The notes under the pieces: generated by a model
What the model was told of the DNA's origin: nothing
The model's database searches: none
The model's input: the letters and a program-made list of their open reading frames with translations, nothing else
NCBI RefSeq assembly: GCF_030272615.1
Contig: NC_081409.1
Location: 19,348,260 to 19,412,259, forward strand
DNA length: 64,000 bases
Direction: 5' to 3'
Origin: Cryptomeria japonica
Taxonomy: Eukaryota > Streptophyta > Pinopsida > Cupressales > Cupressaceae
Part shown: piece by piece, positions 11,038 to 22,441 of the stretch
Numbering within the stretch: the first letter of the stretch is position 1
How the letters are laid out: each line of letters opens with the position of its first letter
Translations under genes and position numbers: made by a program

Positions 11038-12400
11038 ATCTATACAGAGCATCAGGCTCCCATACATACCAGAAAAACACCAAAAACATTCAAATAAATG
11101 TTCTGAAGAAAATACAAAAAAATGAAAATAGTAAAGAAAAATCATGCATCCAAACGGTGAACAACCACTCCGGTGGCACCTTGGGTAAGTGCAATGGTGA
11201 AAACTTGGCAAATAGATGCTACTCGTAAAGTATATGGCTCCAGTGTCTTTCAGACTTGTTGTGCTCACATTCATTGCATCCACTCATCCATCATTCAAAA
11301 CCATGGTTTGTTCTTGATTTGCAATCAAGGATAGTACTTCATGCGTCTTGCATCCCACTTTTTCATAGTCATGTCTAAACTGGGGGCAATGCCCTTTAAT
11401 TTTTGATGGAAGTGGATTCTGCATTACTTATGATTAATTGAGTTCTTCACTCCAAACTATCTCACAAAATACCAAAAACGTTCGAAAAACAATCACACAA
11501 TACCAAAAACATTCAAAAAACACTCACAAAATCCAAAAACATGATAAAACATCAAAAATCAAACAAAAACATGGCAACACATTGTACATACGAATCCAAG
11601 TAGATACCAAACACACATTTTGAAATACTCAAATGATGACCACTTATCACACCAACCAAACAATCAACATCGACATGCACACTATCTTAACAAGGATGCA
11701 TCCTTCCTTACCAAAACAAAGACAAGATCACATTTTCTTTGACAAGATTTTTTTTTTTAAAGCTATCAAATACTTGATTGATTTGTAGGTTATTTATTCA
11801 TTTATATCAGGTTCCTACGCTACTCTAGGATATCCACAAGTGATTAGAGTGGCCGGGATGGTTCCTAAGTATCATTTTGTTTGTTTATATTCTGCAAATT
11901 ATTCCAATAAAGTTTTGGGGCATGTACTAATGGTGTCTATGTGGGAAGTTCACTAAGCTACGTGATCTTATGCAAAATACAGTCATGGATCACTACGTCT
12001 TGTTGACTACAGCATATACCTTGACCATATGAGCATGAACCATTATGGAGGGTCCATATTCTTTATTCTTTATTTATGTTGTTTGTTTGCAGGTACAATG
12101 TTCCATCCTTGGTTCGTACTACCTCATCCAAGATTGATACTATTGTGCTCAATGATGAAAATAAATCACTATGGGTCGTCATTCCATCTCATCTATTTAT
12201 ATTGCATCCCATTGCATGTCACCTATCCATTTAAACATTCATTATTCATATGCATGGTTTTGTATGCAAGTGTGAACAAGATTAATATAAGAAGTTATTT
12301 GAAAAACAAATTGGTCTTGGATACAATCACGACAGAGTTCTCTGATACATCATCAGTGCGTCATGCAAAGTCTAAACAACCTTGCATTCATCTATCATGA
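11038..12400 (+). other. Element A 3' noncoding region after pol
   Basis: No gene is seen. From about 11080 to 11560 the motif CCAAAAACATTCAAA recurs in degenerate form. A purine-rich site, CTGGGGGCA, sits at 11380-11388 and resembles a polypurine tract but is not next to an LTR. Both traits recur in the same relative position in element F (minus strand, 61090-61450), so they belong to the family. Confidence 0.65.
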
Positions 12401-13400
12401 GCACATCATCATTTCATTACATTTAGTTGCATTTAAATACACCTAGTTCATTATCATGTACTTGCATATAGGTTTTATTAACCTCATTCTTCGATATTCA
12501 TTCAAGTGCATTTAAAATCATTTAGTTGCATTTACATACCTAAAGTTCATTATCATTCCATCGTTGCACAATCACAACATTTAGATTCATTTGTATGATA
12601 AATTTGTCATCCTTTGCATTTACCGCCATTATTAGCAATTATTATGCATTCATTTAGTATTATTCACAACTCATCATTTATCATCATTTAAACTTGTTTA
12701 CCATACATTTGTTTAGATTTCCATAGTTGCAAACATTTATTTATCTATCCATTAGTTAAGTGCATTCATTTATCCATCTAGTAAATTCTTATACTCATTT
12801 ATTGCATTTTAAAACAAAATTCATTTAGGATTCATTAAAAAGCATTCATTATCCTTTTAATTGCATTAAGGTAAAGTTATTCATTACCCATAAGTTGCAT
12901 TATCATCACATTATCATTTTTCTTAGTCATGTTTTATCAACATTTAGAATCATAACAAAACCATTTGTGTCAACATTGGTTTATACATATACATTCATTC
13001 AAATATTATCATATAAACATTTGTACTTTACATTTGTTTATCCATATTGCATTCATTTTTAACCATCTAGATGCATTTACATAAATCATTCATACATTGC
13101 ACCAATCATCACTGCATATCATCATCTCATTATCTCACCAACATAAAAATACAAAGTACCATCATTAAACATCATTCACATTATGCATACATCATCATCA
13201 TGGCATTACATACATAAAGCATTTCACCAACACATCATGCATACGTATAAACTTGCATCCACATGTTAGCATCACATTCATAAAACATGCATATAGACAT
13301 CATATAAATCATGAGTATAGACATCATATAAATAAATCATCTCATAAAACACATACATATAGCAAGTACAAATATCCATCTAAGCATACATCATAGATCA
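12400..13400 (+). repeat. CAT/TTCATTTA-rich degenerate repeat region
   Basis: About 1 kb is dominated by short units such as CATTTAGTTGCATTTA, ATTCATTTA, TCATCATT and ACATCATATAAA. There is no long reading frame that looks coding. The counterpart in element F (about 59900-60210, opposite strand) is much shorter, so the array may have expanded here. It lies between pol and the antisense PMD gene tail. Confidence 0.7.
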
Positions 13401-13586
13401 TCATGCTTAAAAACCATACATATCAACAACATGCATATCATCACAAAATATGGGATCTCCTCATATATCATATCATCACAAAAACATACATGTATCAAAG
13501 TACAATGAAGTCCAAACATATCGGCTACCAAGAGCCATCCAACATACAATCCAAATGACAATGTAAAAACATACATAAATGCTCTC

Positions 13587-14190
13587 TTAGATCCCACTCT
13601 GACCAGATGTTGCACCACCATCACCACCTGCTCTCCCACTACCCCCTACACCACCTGCACTACCTCGTCGTGGAGGACCCATCACACCACCACTGCTCTG
13701 TATCCTCTGAGACCACTCTGATCTCTCCTGACGCATCTATGAATAACTTAGTGCCCGCCGACTAGATGGAACCTCCTGCTCATATAGACCCCGCCAGTAA
13801 TCAACCTCTGCACCTACTCTTCGTAACTCTCTCGCCAGGGAATCAATTGATGGCCCATGTCCCTGTAATCCCTCCAAGGCCTGCACTCTCTCCTGTAACT
13901 GGATCACCCTATCAACAACCTGATCTCTCTCCCATAGCACTATAGTTAGCTCTGACTCTCGTGCAAATAGTTGCACATCTCTAGTTGCCACCTCTGCCTC
14001 CATATCCTCTAGCCGCATCTGCAAAACTAATATCATACGGTCCCACAGAATTCCACCACTTGTAGCTCCCTCCCCCATATCCATAGGTGCTTCTCTAGTG
14101 GCTCACTCCCCTATATCCATAGGTGCCTATCCCTCCCTTGCATCCCTGCCACCTAATCTCATGCCTCCCTGCATCAAAGGTCCCTGTGAT
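13587..14190 (-). pseudogene. Antisense PMD-gene tail in element A
   Basis: A minus-strand frame downstream of and opposite to pol encodes a coiled-coil-like stretch (LEDMEAEVATRDVQ through VQALEGLQG) and ends with a Gly/Ser-rich tail containing SSGGVMGPPRRG. The stop is at 13587. Element F carries SSGGIMGPP at the end of its antisense plant-mobile-domain gene, so this is the corresponding 3' end. The PMD itself is missing, because the sequence right of about 14190 is a different repeat. One internal stop occurs at 13737. Function unknown. PMD proteins are related to MAIN/MAIL proteins, and their transposon copies are known. Confidence 0.65.
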
Positions 14191-15135
14191 AGCCACTATG
14201 GAGGGCCCGACAAAGGTGGTCACGACAAAGGTAACCGATGAGCAAGTTGTCGAGATCCAATGGTTGTCACTGCTTCGCAAAGATAAGTGGCCTGAGGTTT
14301 AAGCTTTGTGAAATAGCAAAAGGGTCGGTGGGCCCAAAGGACAGGTAGATCATAAAGTTTTAAAGACCGATTAAGTAGGATTTAATCAGACGGTTGTCGT
14401 GGATTTACAGCCTAAAGTCAAGCAGAGATTAATGTTCGTGAAATAGCGAAATGATGTAGCAATCACACGACGGCTGACATGGCAAGATAGATGGGTTGTT
14501 CTCTGCAAATAATTAGTGACTTGTCAGATACACATGGCTCTGAAGGGTAGTTGAGGGCCCGCCTTGGTTCAACTGGCAGTTATGTTGAGAATGGCAAAGT
14601 AAAACATGTGGCGGCTTCAGAATGGAACCCGATTGAACTTCCTGAGCAAATAGCCGACTCCCACATGGCATTTGTTAACCAGTGATGCAATAAAGCCAGT
14701 GGCCTCCAAGTTAAAGGGCCCACTTGGAAGGTCTAAAGCATGTTAAATGGTGTTCATCTCGTGGTCGATCCAACGGTTGTCATTGTTTCGTAGCCCGAAG
14801 ATGCCTGCAGTTTAGTCTCTACGAAATGGTGAAAACCGTTAGCTGTCATGGTTAAGCGTGGTTAGTTAAGAAGACTGGCGGTCACTACAAGAGGTAAAGA
14901 CCAAGCAAGTAAATGATGATCTAGTGGCCGACGTTATTTCATGAGGTAAAAGTGCACATGGTTTAGTGTTCCTGAAATGCCAAAAAGAAGGTAGGGCCCG
15001 TCACTAACATAGAAAAACTGGAAGGAGTAAAAGCAGTGCAAGTTTCAGAGATCCAATGATCGTCGTTGCTTCATGAAAGAAAAGTGCAGGGGTTTTAAGC
15101 TCTGCAAAATGGTGAAACGACTAAAACAGAGAAAA
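14190..15135 (+). repeat. Five degenerate ~75-bp repeat units
   Basis: Units start near 14254, 14385, 14766, 14905 and 15050, with irregular spacing of about 130-380 bp. The shared pattern is GATCCAACGGTTGTC, then TTTCG or TTTCA, then GCCCGAAGATGC or a relative, then a GTTTAGT-like string, then CGAAATGGTGAAA. Two more units lie at about 18190 and 18305 inside the element B LTR. The patch therefore probably derives from the U3 of a B-related LTR. No gene is supported here; the frame at 15073-15321 is considered chance. Confidence 0.65.
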
Positions 15136-15461
15136 ACTCAGAGAACTTGTGGTCCGTTGGAGCCTATTTTTGAATTCAATTTTTACGAATTCAATTTTGA
15201 GGTGATGGTCGAAGCATGCAGGATTAATTTCTCAATTCAATGCCACCTTGCCGTATTAAGGTCCGCATCAATTGAATATTGGTACCATTTCGACAAGTTT
15301 GTTGCAGAGGAGCTGGTGTAGAGCGAGTTTCTTCAGGCGAATAACCAGGTTTTTTTTCTGTGTTTTCCTTGCTAATTGTAGTCTGAGAATCGGTGTTGCT
15401 GTGTGAATTGTTACATTAGAGTTGTTGTGCAAATATCAATAGATATAGTTGTATTAACGGG

Positions 15462-15995
15462 ATGGCACCAAGAAGGGAATTAACAGGAAAAGTAAATTAC
15501 CAGGATAGGAATATTTGTGATGAATTTGTGGAATAGTTAACTATGTCTACCAATGTCGGGGCCAAGGCTAAAGAATTGGTACCAAAGAACCCTTGCCTGA
15601 CAATCGGGGATGGCCTATATGACAAAGGCAATTGGTTAAGGGATCCAGAAATAGGGATGTCAGGTTTAGGATTATTCAAGGTTGGTTTTGGTCAGAGACA
15701 TTCCCTTGCCCCTTTAAATAGCATATGAGAATTGGATGTGGGGAAGCTTATAGTTCCTGGTGTATTCATGGATGTAGATTTGTTGACTTTGATTGCACAA
15801 AATTATGACCCTATAGCTAGATGTATCAAAAATGTGAAAGGATCAGCCTTGATTGAAATTAAAGATGATGAATTCAGAAGTGTGTTTAAGCTCAGTGAAG
15901 CTTCAAATTTGTTAGAGCCTAATGATTTTGAATCACTGGCCCAGGTTTATGATGCACAAAGGGATCACCTTAGGAGTGGCCCATTGAAAGAGTTA
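15462..15995 (+). pseudogene. Unknown ORF interrupted by element B
   Basis: A plus-strand frame opens MAPRRELTGK at 15462 and runs about 178 codons with only two stops (TAG 15534, TGA 15726). It includes NPCLTIGDGLYDKG and GKLIVPGVFMDVDLLTLIAQ, then a YDP-led segment ending in FKLSEASNLLEP. This is coding-like, and the frame is destroyed exactly where the element B terminus begins at 15996. I do not recognise the family with confidence. The last part loosely resembles the N-terminal module of large repetitive plant ORFs (a strand pair followed by a helix). The remainder lies elsewhere or is lost. The 15136-15461 stretch upstream holds no gene I can see. Confidence 0.45.
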
Positions 15996-18447
15996 TGTTG
16001 GGACTCATTAAATTTGAGTCAAGTTTTGAGGCCCAATTCAAAATTTTTGCTTTGCATTTCCAAATGAGTCATTTTGAATGGCCTAGTTAGAGAGAGGGCA
16101 AAATGGAGCCAGTTGATTTTCGAGGGTTAAGGCTCAGGAAATGTGTCCTACATCTTTCATTTGGCCTATTCAGTGATGTGCAACTTTCATAATTCAATTT
16201 GGATAAGTTTATTAGGTACCCATTTCGAGGGGTGAGCTAAAAGTGCATTTTAGGCACAAATGCAGATTTTACTAAGTAGCCTACTTTGGGTGTTTATATC
16301 TTTTACCCTGTTGATCGTCATGAAGAATTTAAAAATGGATTCAATTCTATGCATAAATGTGAGTTATCCTGCACAATTTCAAGTCCTTATGAATCCATTT
16401 GCTTAGTTTTCAAAGCTCAATCTGTTCGCAGTTTGTGTGTTTTGGCAAGTCCCTATTTTTGCACAAGTGTAAAAGTTGCCTCGGTGAATGTCATGTTAGA
16501 ATGTTTATTCTGGGCTATTGTTGGTATAAATGATGAGTCATGTTTCAAATTTCAAGCCTCTGCCAATCCGTTTGATCGGTTTTCAAAAGGGTCTATTGAG
16601 CCATCTTTTTCAGTTATCCATACTTTTGTTGCCACATCAGTTAAAGTAGCCATTTTCATGAGTGCGCCATTTGCACCCAGTCAAACTTTTGGTCGAACTG
16701 AGAATTCAAAGATTTAATATGTACTTCAAGGTACCTGTGTTTCAAATTTGAGGGTCTACGGAGGTCGTTTGATATTTTTGAGAAAAACATCGTGTTGCCA
16801 GAACATTGACTTCATCAAGTCTGTAGTGTCGACAAAGCCAGTTGGGCATTTTTGAAAATTAATATCTCTTCACTCGGGACTCTTCTTGAAAAACCATTTG
16901 GTAGAGTTCATCCTTGTATATCAGAGTACACGCCTGTCAGATGGCGAGTTCCAGAAAGGTGTTTTGACAGGTTTGAAAATTACGTCTTTGCAATTAAATG
17001 CGAAAAATGTGGCATAATTGCTTGAAAGTTGCAAAACTCAGTCTGATGATCCAAAAATGATTACCTCTATTCCTGAGGTATTTTAGAGGTCAGTTGCATG
17101 AAATCAATTTTTTTTTTAGTTGGACCCACTTTGGGGCTCAACCTGGCTCATGCTTGTGCTTTAATTTTAATGGCGAAATGGTCAAAGGAAAAGCATGTAT
17201 CTTCCAAAACCAAGAGGGAAATAATATTTGACATTGAGGTCCAGTCTCCTAATATTGAGGTTTCAAATAAAAAAAAGAATCCTTTAGGTAACTCAATTAG
17301 CGGGAAGATGTGGCAGCAGACTGAGGAGGCCATTAAAATTTCAAGCATATGCAATTGGTGCATGCTGAATCCTCCTTGCATGGAGTGAAATGGTTTTAGA
17401 AAAGGCATAGCAACTCTAGCAGATGCATTGCCAAGTCAAAATGGCAACATTCTCTCCTTGCGTGGTGCAAATGCAAATGCAAGTAACAGTTATTAAACCT
17501 GCAGTTGTTCCCCCTCCCACGTGGAACAGACTGAAATTAATACTTCAGCAAATGCAAACCACAGTCTTCACTCTCTCTATGCATGGTGGATGAAAAAGGG
17601 CGTTGGAATTTTCAAAATCCCTATAGCAATAATGCCTCCTCCTATGTGATGTTTTGAGGAAGACAAAAAATTGCCAATCCTCACGTGCTGGTTGCTAGTT
17701 GAAAATGTGCAGCAAAGAAATTCCCAAACAAATGCACAGGGCAACCTCCTCCCTAACATGGTGGATTAGGAAAGAAGTTTGAAAACAAATTAATGCATAT
17801 GGCAAATACAAATTCGACCTTGGCAGCAGTCTCTCTGCATTTGGAAGGAAACAACGCGTTTAAACTCCAACAAAATGCACTGGCAGCCATGAAAGTCTCA
17901 GACAAAGCTTCAAAGTGCACAGTCCCAAGCAAAACCATTTGTCCCACATTGGTTGGGAAATGAACTTTTTGGATATTTATATCAAAAGCTCCACATAGCC
18001 ATAGTGTGAAAGCCTCAAGGCTGTTGACGCAAGGTGCCAGTTGGGCGACCAAGGCGAACCCCACGCATGTGGGTGCGGATCCCAATGCGACCAAGATGGT
18101 GACAGGTGGACCCCACGCAAGCATGGATCCCGAGGAGGGCAAAATTTTGCAGGGAAAGGCCGACTTAACTAGCGAGTAGGTTCTGAGCAGATCGATAGTC
18201 GACTCGATTTCGCAGGGTGGAGATGCTCACTAGGTAAGGGCTGCGAAATGGTGAAAAACTCGGGCTCAGCGAAAGAGGTTAAAGATCGAGCAAGTCTGGA
18301 AAGATCCAACGGCTCACATGATTTCAGAGCCCGAAGATGCACACCAATTACCTATCGCGAAATGGTGAAAGCCAGGTGGCAGTGTGACATGGCGGTCCAG
18401 TAGGCGGGTCCCATCCCAGTGGCGCACAGGTGGCAGACACATGGTGA

Positions 18448-18558
18448 TGACGTGGCGATGAACGAGCAGCTTGGTGGCAGACACGTGGCAAAGTGATGAG
18501 GTGTCATCCGAGGTGGCACCTAGTGGATCCCATCGACCAATCAGAGACCACCACGTGG
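18448..18558 (+). promoter_or_regulatory. G-box/ABRE-like cluster and CCAAT box in element B LTR
   Basis: Within 111 bp the sequence contains TGACGTGGC (18448-18456), ACACGTGGC (18481-18489), CCAATC (18537-18542) and the palindrome CCACGTGG (18551-18558). ACGTGGC is the core recognised by plant bZIP factors of the G-box/ABRE class. The block sits about 150-250 bp upstream of the TATA box, where enhancer elements of an LTR promoter are expected. Factor binding is inferred. Confidence 0.6.
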
Positions 18559-18699
18559 TAGGGCGTCAGGCCAAAATCAGAGTAAAAATCAAAATTAAAT
18601 GTATAGTCTCAACTATACAAGAAATTCGAAAATTTTAAATGACAGAGCCACATGAAGAATTAATTCGCCCAAAGGTCCATTTTTGGCCAAAATACCAAG

Positions 18700-18710
18700 T
18701 ATTATATATT
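18700..18710 (+). promoter_or_regulatory. Putative TATA box of element B LTR
   Basis: TATTATATATT lies about 150 bp downstream of the G-box cluster and about 1.07 kb upstream of the proposed LTR end. It is AT-rich but not a perfect TATAAA match. Confidence 0.45.
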
Positions 18711-19782
18711 GCCGGAAATCTCTCGAGATGAGGAATGCAGTTATGGAGTTAGTTTCAACAAATATGGGATATTGTGAGAGAAATTTCCATGGGAATGAAG
18801 AAGATATTTTTTGCAATTAGGGACAAAGGAGACACTTGGCATGTTCTGATGGATTCTGATCTTTTTCCCTCTCCTTCTTATTCCCAATTCTTCTCAATTG
18901 TAAGGGTTCCAGTTTTTGAGAGATTTTCTCCAAGGGAGAAATCCAAAATTGCAGGTTCCAGTGATGACATCTTTTTTACTTTTGTAAATGACAGTGTGTT
19001 CTTCGAGGTTTTCAATGTTGTCTTTGTTGTAAGTTTTGTTTCAGTTTGCAGGTTTACACATATGCAAGGCATGTGTGAGTTCCCACAAAATTGTCTCCAA
19101 AATACCATTCAAGTTCATACAATTTCATTTTATCAAGGGTAATTTGGATTTGTTTCTTTCAGTCTTCTCTAAGAGTGTAATGTGTGTTTTTTGGGTATTC
19201 TTTAAGAAAGGATTTAAATCCTGAAATCCCACATTAGTGATTTTGAGTGTGTAAATTGGATATGTATGAGTATGGTTTTGTGACAGAGCAGAGGATTGTG
19301 TTAGTGTAAGGCATTAACACATGAGAATTTAATATGGAAAATAACTAGTAACTAAGATCTCTCTTTCAATTTTATGCATGACTCTGTGGCCTGGACAAGG
19401 CATTGGTCTTTTGTAACATTGAAGGGTTGTCAGAACATCAATTTAAAAAAATCAAATCAGAATATCTTTTTATGTTTTATGTTATGTGGAAGTGTCCCTC
19501 CATCTCATGATTCAAACATTGTTAAGTTGTCAATGTAGATTTAGCCTATCTACATTACCCTCCTTGTTTTTGAACTGTTTATGAGATCTATCTGCTTTAT
19601 TCATGCTGTCATATGTGGGTAAGGAGTCTAAATTTTAAGCATCAAAGGTATACTCGCCTAGGTTTTGCAAAGCCTGAAGAGTAGAAGTATTCATATCCTT
19701 GTCATGGTGTCCAAGCCTTGAGGTTCTTCATAGATCAATTGCAGGTGTACTTGGGTTAATCATTTTTGATGAACAACAAAAA

Positions 19783-19800
19783 TGGTGACTCTGCTGGGGA
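19783..19800 (+). other. Primer-binding site of element B
   Basis: TGGTGACTCTGCTGGGGA follows the LTR end ACA by four bases. The TGG start and the CTGGGGA ending are of the type seen right after plant gypsy LTRs. The exact tRNA was not determined. Confidence 0.6.
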
Positions 19801-20274
19801 AGTGTTTTAATAATTCATGTTGAATCGAATCCCATGAGTCTAGCCAAAATTCATTTGGGGAAGAGTCTTAGAAGTGTACAAATCTGAAAGTCATTTTCAG
19901 ATTTGGAAGTGTATACCTTGAAAACTTTTGTTGCTAAGAAATTCAAAAATATTGTGTGACTCTGCTGTGTGGTGAGACCCAGAAATCTGAAAGTGTTTAG
20001 AGTGAAGATCAGTGGTTAAGTTTTATTCATCTTCAGGGAGGTGGTGACTCTGTAAGAATGAACTTGAGATTTGGAGGAGTTCTTCAAATTTCCAGTCAAA
20101 AGTGAAGTGAACAGCAACAACATTGATTTTACAGTCACCATTGAAAGGAAAAGAAATTTGCAGTATGTATGCTTCATGTTTTGAAATAAATTTCAGTTAA
20201 GTGATGGGAGAAGTGTGTATAATTTTGAAAATTAATGACTGCAATGTTTTGAAAAGAATTTATGACACAGTAAA

Positions 20275-21688
20275 ATGCGTCGGCATAATAATGGTTTAGT
20301 AGATGTTATAAACCTGATGGATCTAGATGTAGTTCCTAGATCTGAAAATCCTTTGTCAAATCTGAAAGAGATTGATAGAGAAATTAAAGTATGTCTTCAA
20401 AAGATCCAAGAGAAGTTTTTATGGTTTTTAAGAAGGAAAGTAGGTAAGAGAAAAGAAGAGTCATCAATTGTTCTCTATGAAAGATTTATAGCTGGATTGA
20501 ATGAACTTTCAGCTGATGCTAGATCCCATGAGTCTGTTTGGATTGAGTTGTTCTTAGAGCTTGATGAACTTGACTCAGTTAATTGGTCTACTACCTTGAC
20601 AGAAGAGAGTGTTGCATGTATAAAAGAATGGATATATGAGATTGAAAGAATGAAATCTAAAAATGTACACAAGGTTGAGGACAGTGAGGGAGATGAATCC
20701 GTGAGTGGATATGCCTCCTATGATGTTGAAGGTGTTTGTTATTTTCAGCATGAAAATTTAGATGTGTATTCAAAGCAAGAAGAGATTTGTGAGAACATAA
20801 GTAATTGTTCAAGTAATCATGAGCCCGTTGAGGTTTCAGATTTTAATGATATGGATCACCTTGTTGTTAAGTTCAATCCACAAAATGTCTGTAACCCCAG
20901 TTATGAAAATATGTTGCAACATATAGCGACACTTTATGAGCAACATGATAAAGGCTATGATGTGGATGCATAGAGACATGAGCACTTCTGATTTAATACC
21001 ATTATCAGATTGGGACAATGTTTACAGCTCAGAGGATGAAGCCAAGGAAAATGAAAATGAAGAAGGAGGTTCACTAAGTAGTGAACAAATTTCAGAACTC
21101 TTAGCTGTTGATCTTCAGAGGTATGCATCCAAACATGTGCCCAATCTTTCATACCCAACTAGTACATGTTATGATACTAATGATGTTTTTGAGGGTGTGA
21201 AGTATGAAACATATGTTGTTGATTCTCTCCCTATTTTTGATTCGAGTGATGGACAAGATGAAAATGCATATACCGTTGATAGGTGTGATAATGTAGATTC
21301 ATATGTTGATATGAACTTAGATTTTGGTATGCATTGTGTGGATATTGCTTTTAAAAGGCATGACAAGTCTGAAATAATTTTCCCTAATTTGCAAGTGGGA
21401 AATGAACCATTGACAAGTAACAATCATTTATTTTCATGTGTGCAAAGTGCTGATAGAAATTGTGATCAACAAGTGGAAGTGCAGTCATGTTATGAGGAAT
21501 TTTTCCTCTCTAGTTTGCAAGCCATCGTTGTGGAAGAGTTTTCATCATTTGAGCAAACTAGCAATAGAGATGTGCCTAATGTTTTCAACTTTCAGAATAA
21601 GTTAGGCCACTTTTCATTTCAGCTGGGAAAGAATGGTAAAGAGTATGACATTCTTATGTCACCTAATGATCAGCCCTTTCAGCATTAA
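20275..21688 (+). pseudogene. Element B internal ORF, acidic protein of unknown function
   Basis: An ATG at 20275 opens 232 codons (MRRHNNGLVDVINLMDLDVV). A frameshift near 20940-20970 continues the protein in another frame to 21688 (about 250 more codons). The first part is helix-rich and basic (LRRKVGKRKEESS), then becomes acidic with many Asp, Glu, Ser and Asn. There is no zinc knuckle, protease, reverse transcriptase or integrase motif. It lies about 475 bp after the primer-binding site, where gag or an Ogre-type ORF1 would be expected. I do not recognise the family. Sustained open reading in AT-rich DNA suggests real coding ancestry. Confidence 0.55.
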
Positions 21689-22078
21689 TTTGGTTTTCAA
21701 ATATTTTATGATTATGAACATGCTACTGATTATGTTTTATGTGATCAGCTGATTAGAAATGGAAGTGTGATTGATTAGGCAGATAACAATGATTTCAGCT
21801 TACCTCTAGTTTGTGGAAATGAAAATCATGTGTTTTATAGAGGTAAGAATCGATTTAAGTTTTAATGGCCCGGGGCCATTTATAAGTTGTATATTTTGTA
21901 CAGTTACTTTGCTTCAGTTGTGTGGTTTTCAATAAAGTGTCCTGCTGTTTGGGTAGAATAAGGAGCCCTTTGTTTTTGAGAAGAGAACAGATGTATTCCA
22001 TTTTTGGGTGGTCTGCTCTACCATAGATTCTGAATTCTTGTGTTGATCTTGCAATCAACCATCCCCAGTCAGAGCCAC

Positions 22079-22441
22079 TGTTGGGACTCATTAAATTTGA
22101 GTCACGTTTTGATGCCCAATTCAAAATTTTTGCTTTGCATTTCCAAATGAGTCAATTTGAATGGTCTAGTTAGAGAGAGGGCAAAATGGAGCCAGTTGAT
22201 TTTCGGGGGGTAAGGATCGGGAAATGTGTCCTACACCTTTCATTTGGCCTATTCAGTGATGTGCAACTTTCATAATTCAATTTGGATAAGTTTATCAGGT
22301 ACCCATTTCGGGGGGTGAGCTGAAAGTGCATTTTAGGCACAAACGCAGATTTTACTAAGTAGCCTACTTTGGGTGTTTATATCTTTTTCCTTGTTGATCG
22401 TCATGAAGAATTTCAAAATGGATTCAATTCTATGCATAAAT
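22079..22441 (+). repeat. Element B right LTR, first 363 bp only
   Basis: Direct repeat of 15996-16358 with no length difference. Matching stops at ATGCATAAAT. The next bases (CAATTAAATGAATAAATCC) are AT-rich sequence leading into the element A LTR. This is a hard junction, best explained by deletion or recombination between the two LTR sequences. Confidence 0.75.

Larger units (their letters stand above)
15996..19778 (+). repeat. Element B left LTR (proposed)
   Basis: Starts TG and ends CA, with a primer-binding-site-like sequence four bases later. Only the first 363 bp can be checked against a second copy. The long U3 (to about 18700) includes unique-looking sequence with short chance frames (for example 16286-16717), two of the ~75-bp repeat units (about 18180-18370), a dense group of G-box-like motifs and a TATA box. 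R-U5 would be about 1 kb. I see no gene in it. Confidence 0.5.
15996..22441 (+). mobile_element. Element B: pol-less LTR element (LARD-like), right LTR truncated
   Basis: Identical-length 363-bp blocks (15996-16358 and 22079-22441) both begin TGTTGGGACTCATTAAATTT and differ by few substitutions and no indels. A primer-binding-site-like sequence at 19783, preceded by ACA, suggests the left LTR runs 15996-19778 (about 3.8 kb). The internal part is only about 2.3 kb and carries one unknown ORF but no gag-pol motifs. The right LTR stops after 363 bp where element A LTR sequence starts. The large-retrotransposon-derivative label is an inference. An alternative is that the two blocks belong to different, partly recombinant elements. 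No polypurine tract is visible just left of 22079, which weakens the model. Confidence 0.5.

Noticed and set aside
12029-12400. 123-residue frame in the 3' region of A
   Set aside because: Hydrophobic, AT-driven frame without conserved motif in a noncoding repeat region.
16286-16717. 143-residue plus-strand frame in the element B LTR
   Set aside because: Its start overlaps the 363-bp terminal block and it breaks in the second copy. Considered noncoding.
17753-18142. 129-residue minus-strand frame in the element B LTR
   Set aside because: It lies in the U3 of the proposed LTR, has low-complexity composition and no recognisable motif. Probably chance.
18774-19142. 122-residue frame near the B LTR TATA box
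   Set aside because: It lies in the proposed R-U5 region without domain similarity, and a reverse frame overlaps it.
22061-22078. Minus-strand primer-binding site (TGGCTCTGACTGGGGA) left of the second B block
   Set aside because: It would make B a minus-strand element, but the coding-like ORF and the better primer site at 19783 are on the plus strand and no matching minus-strand 3' end was found. Kept only as an unresolved alternative.
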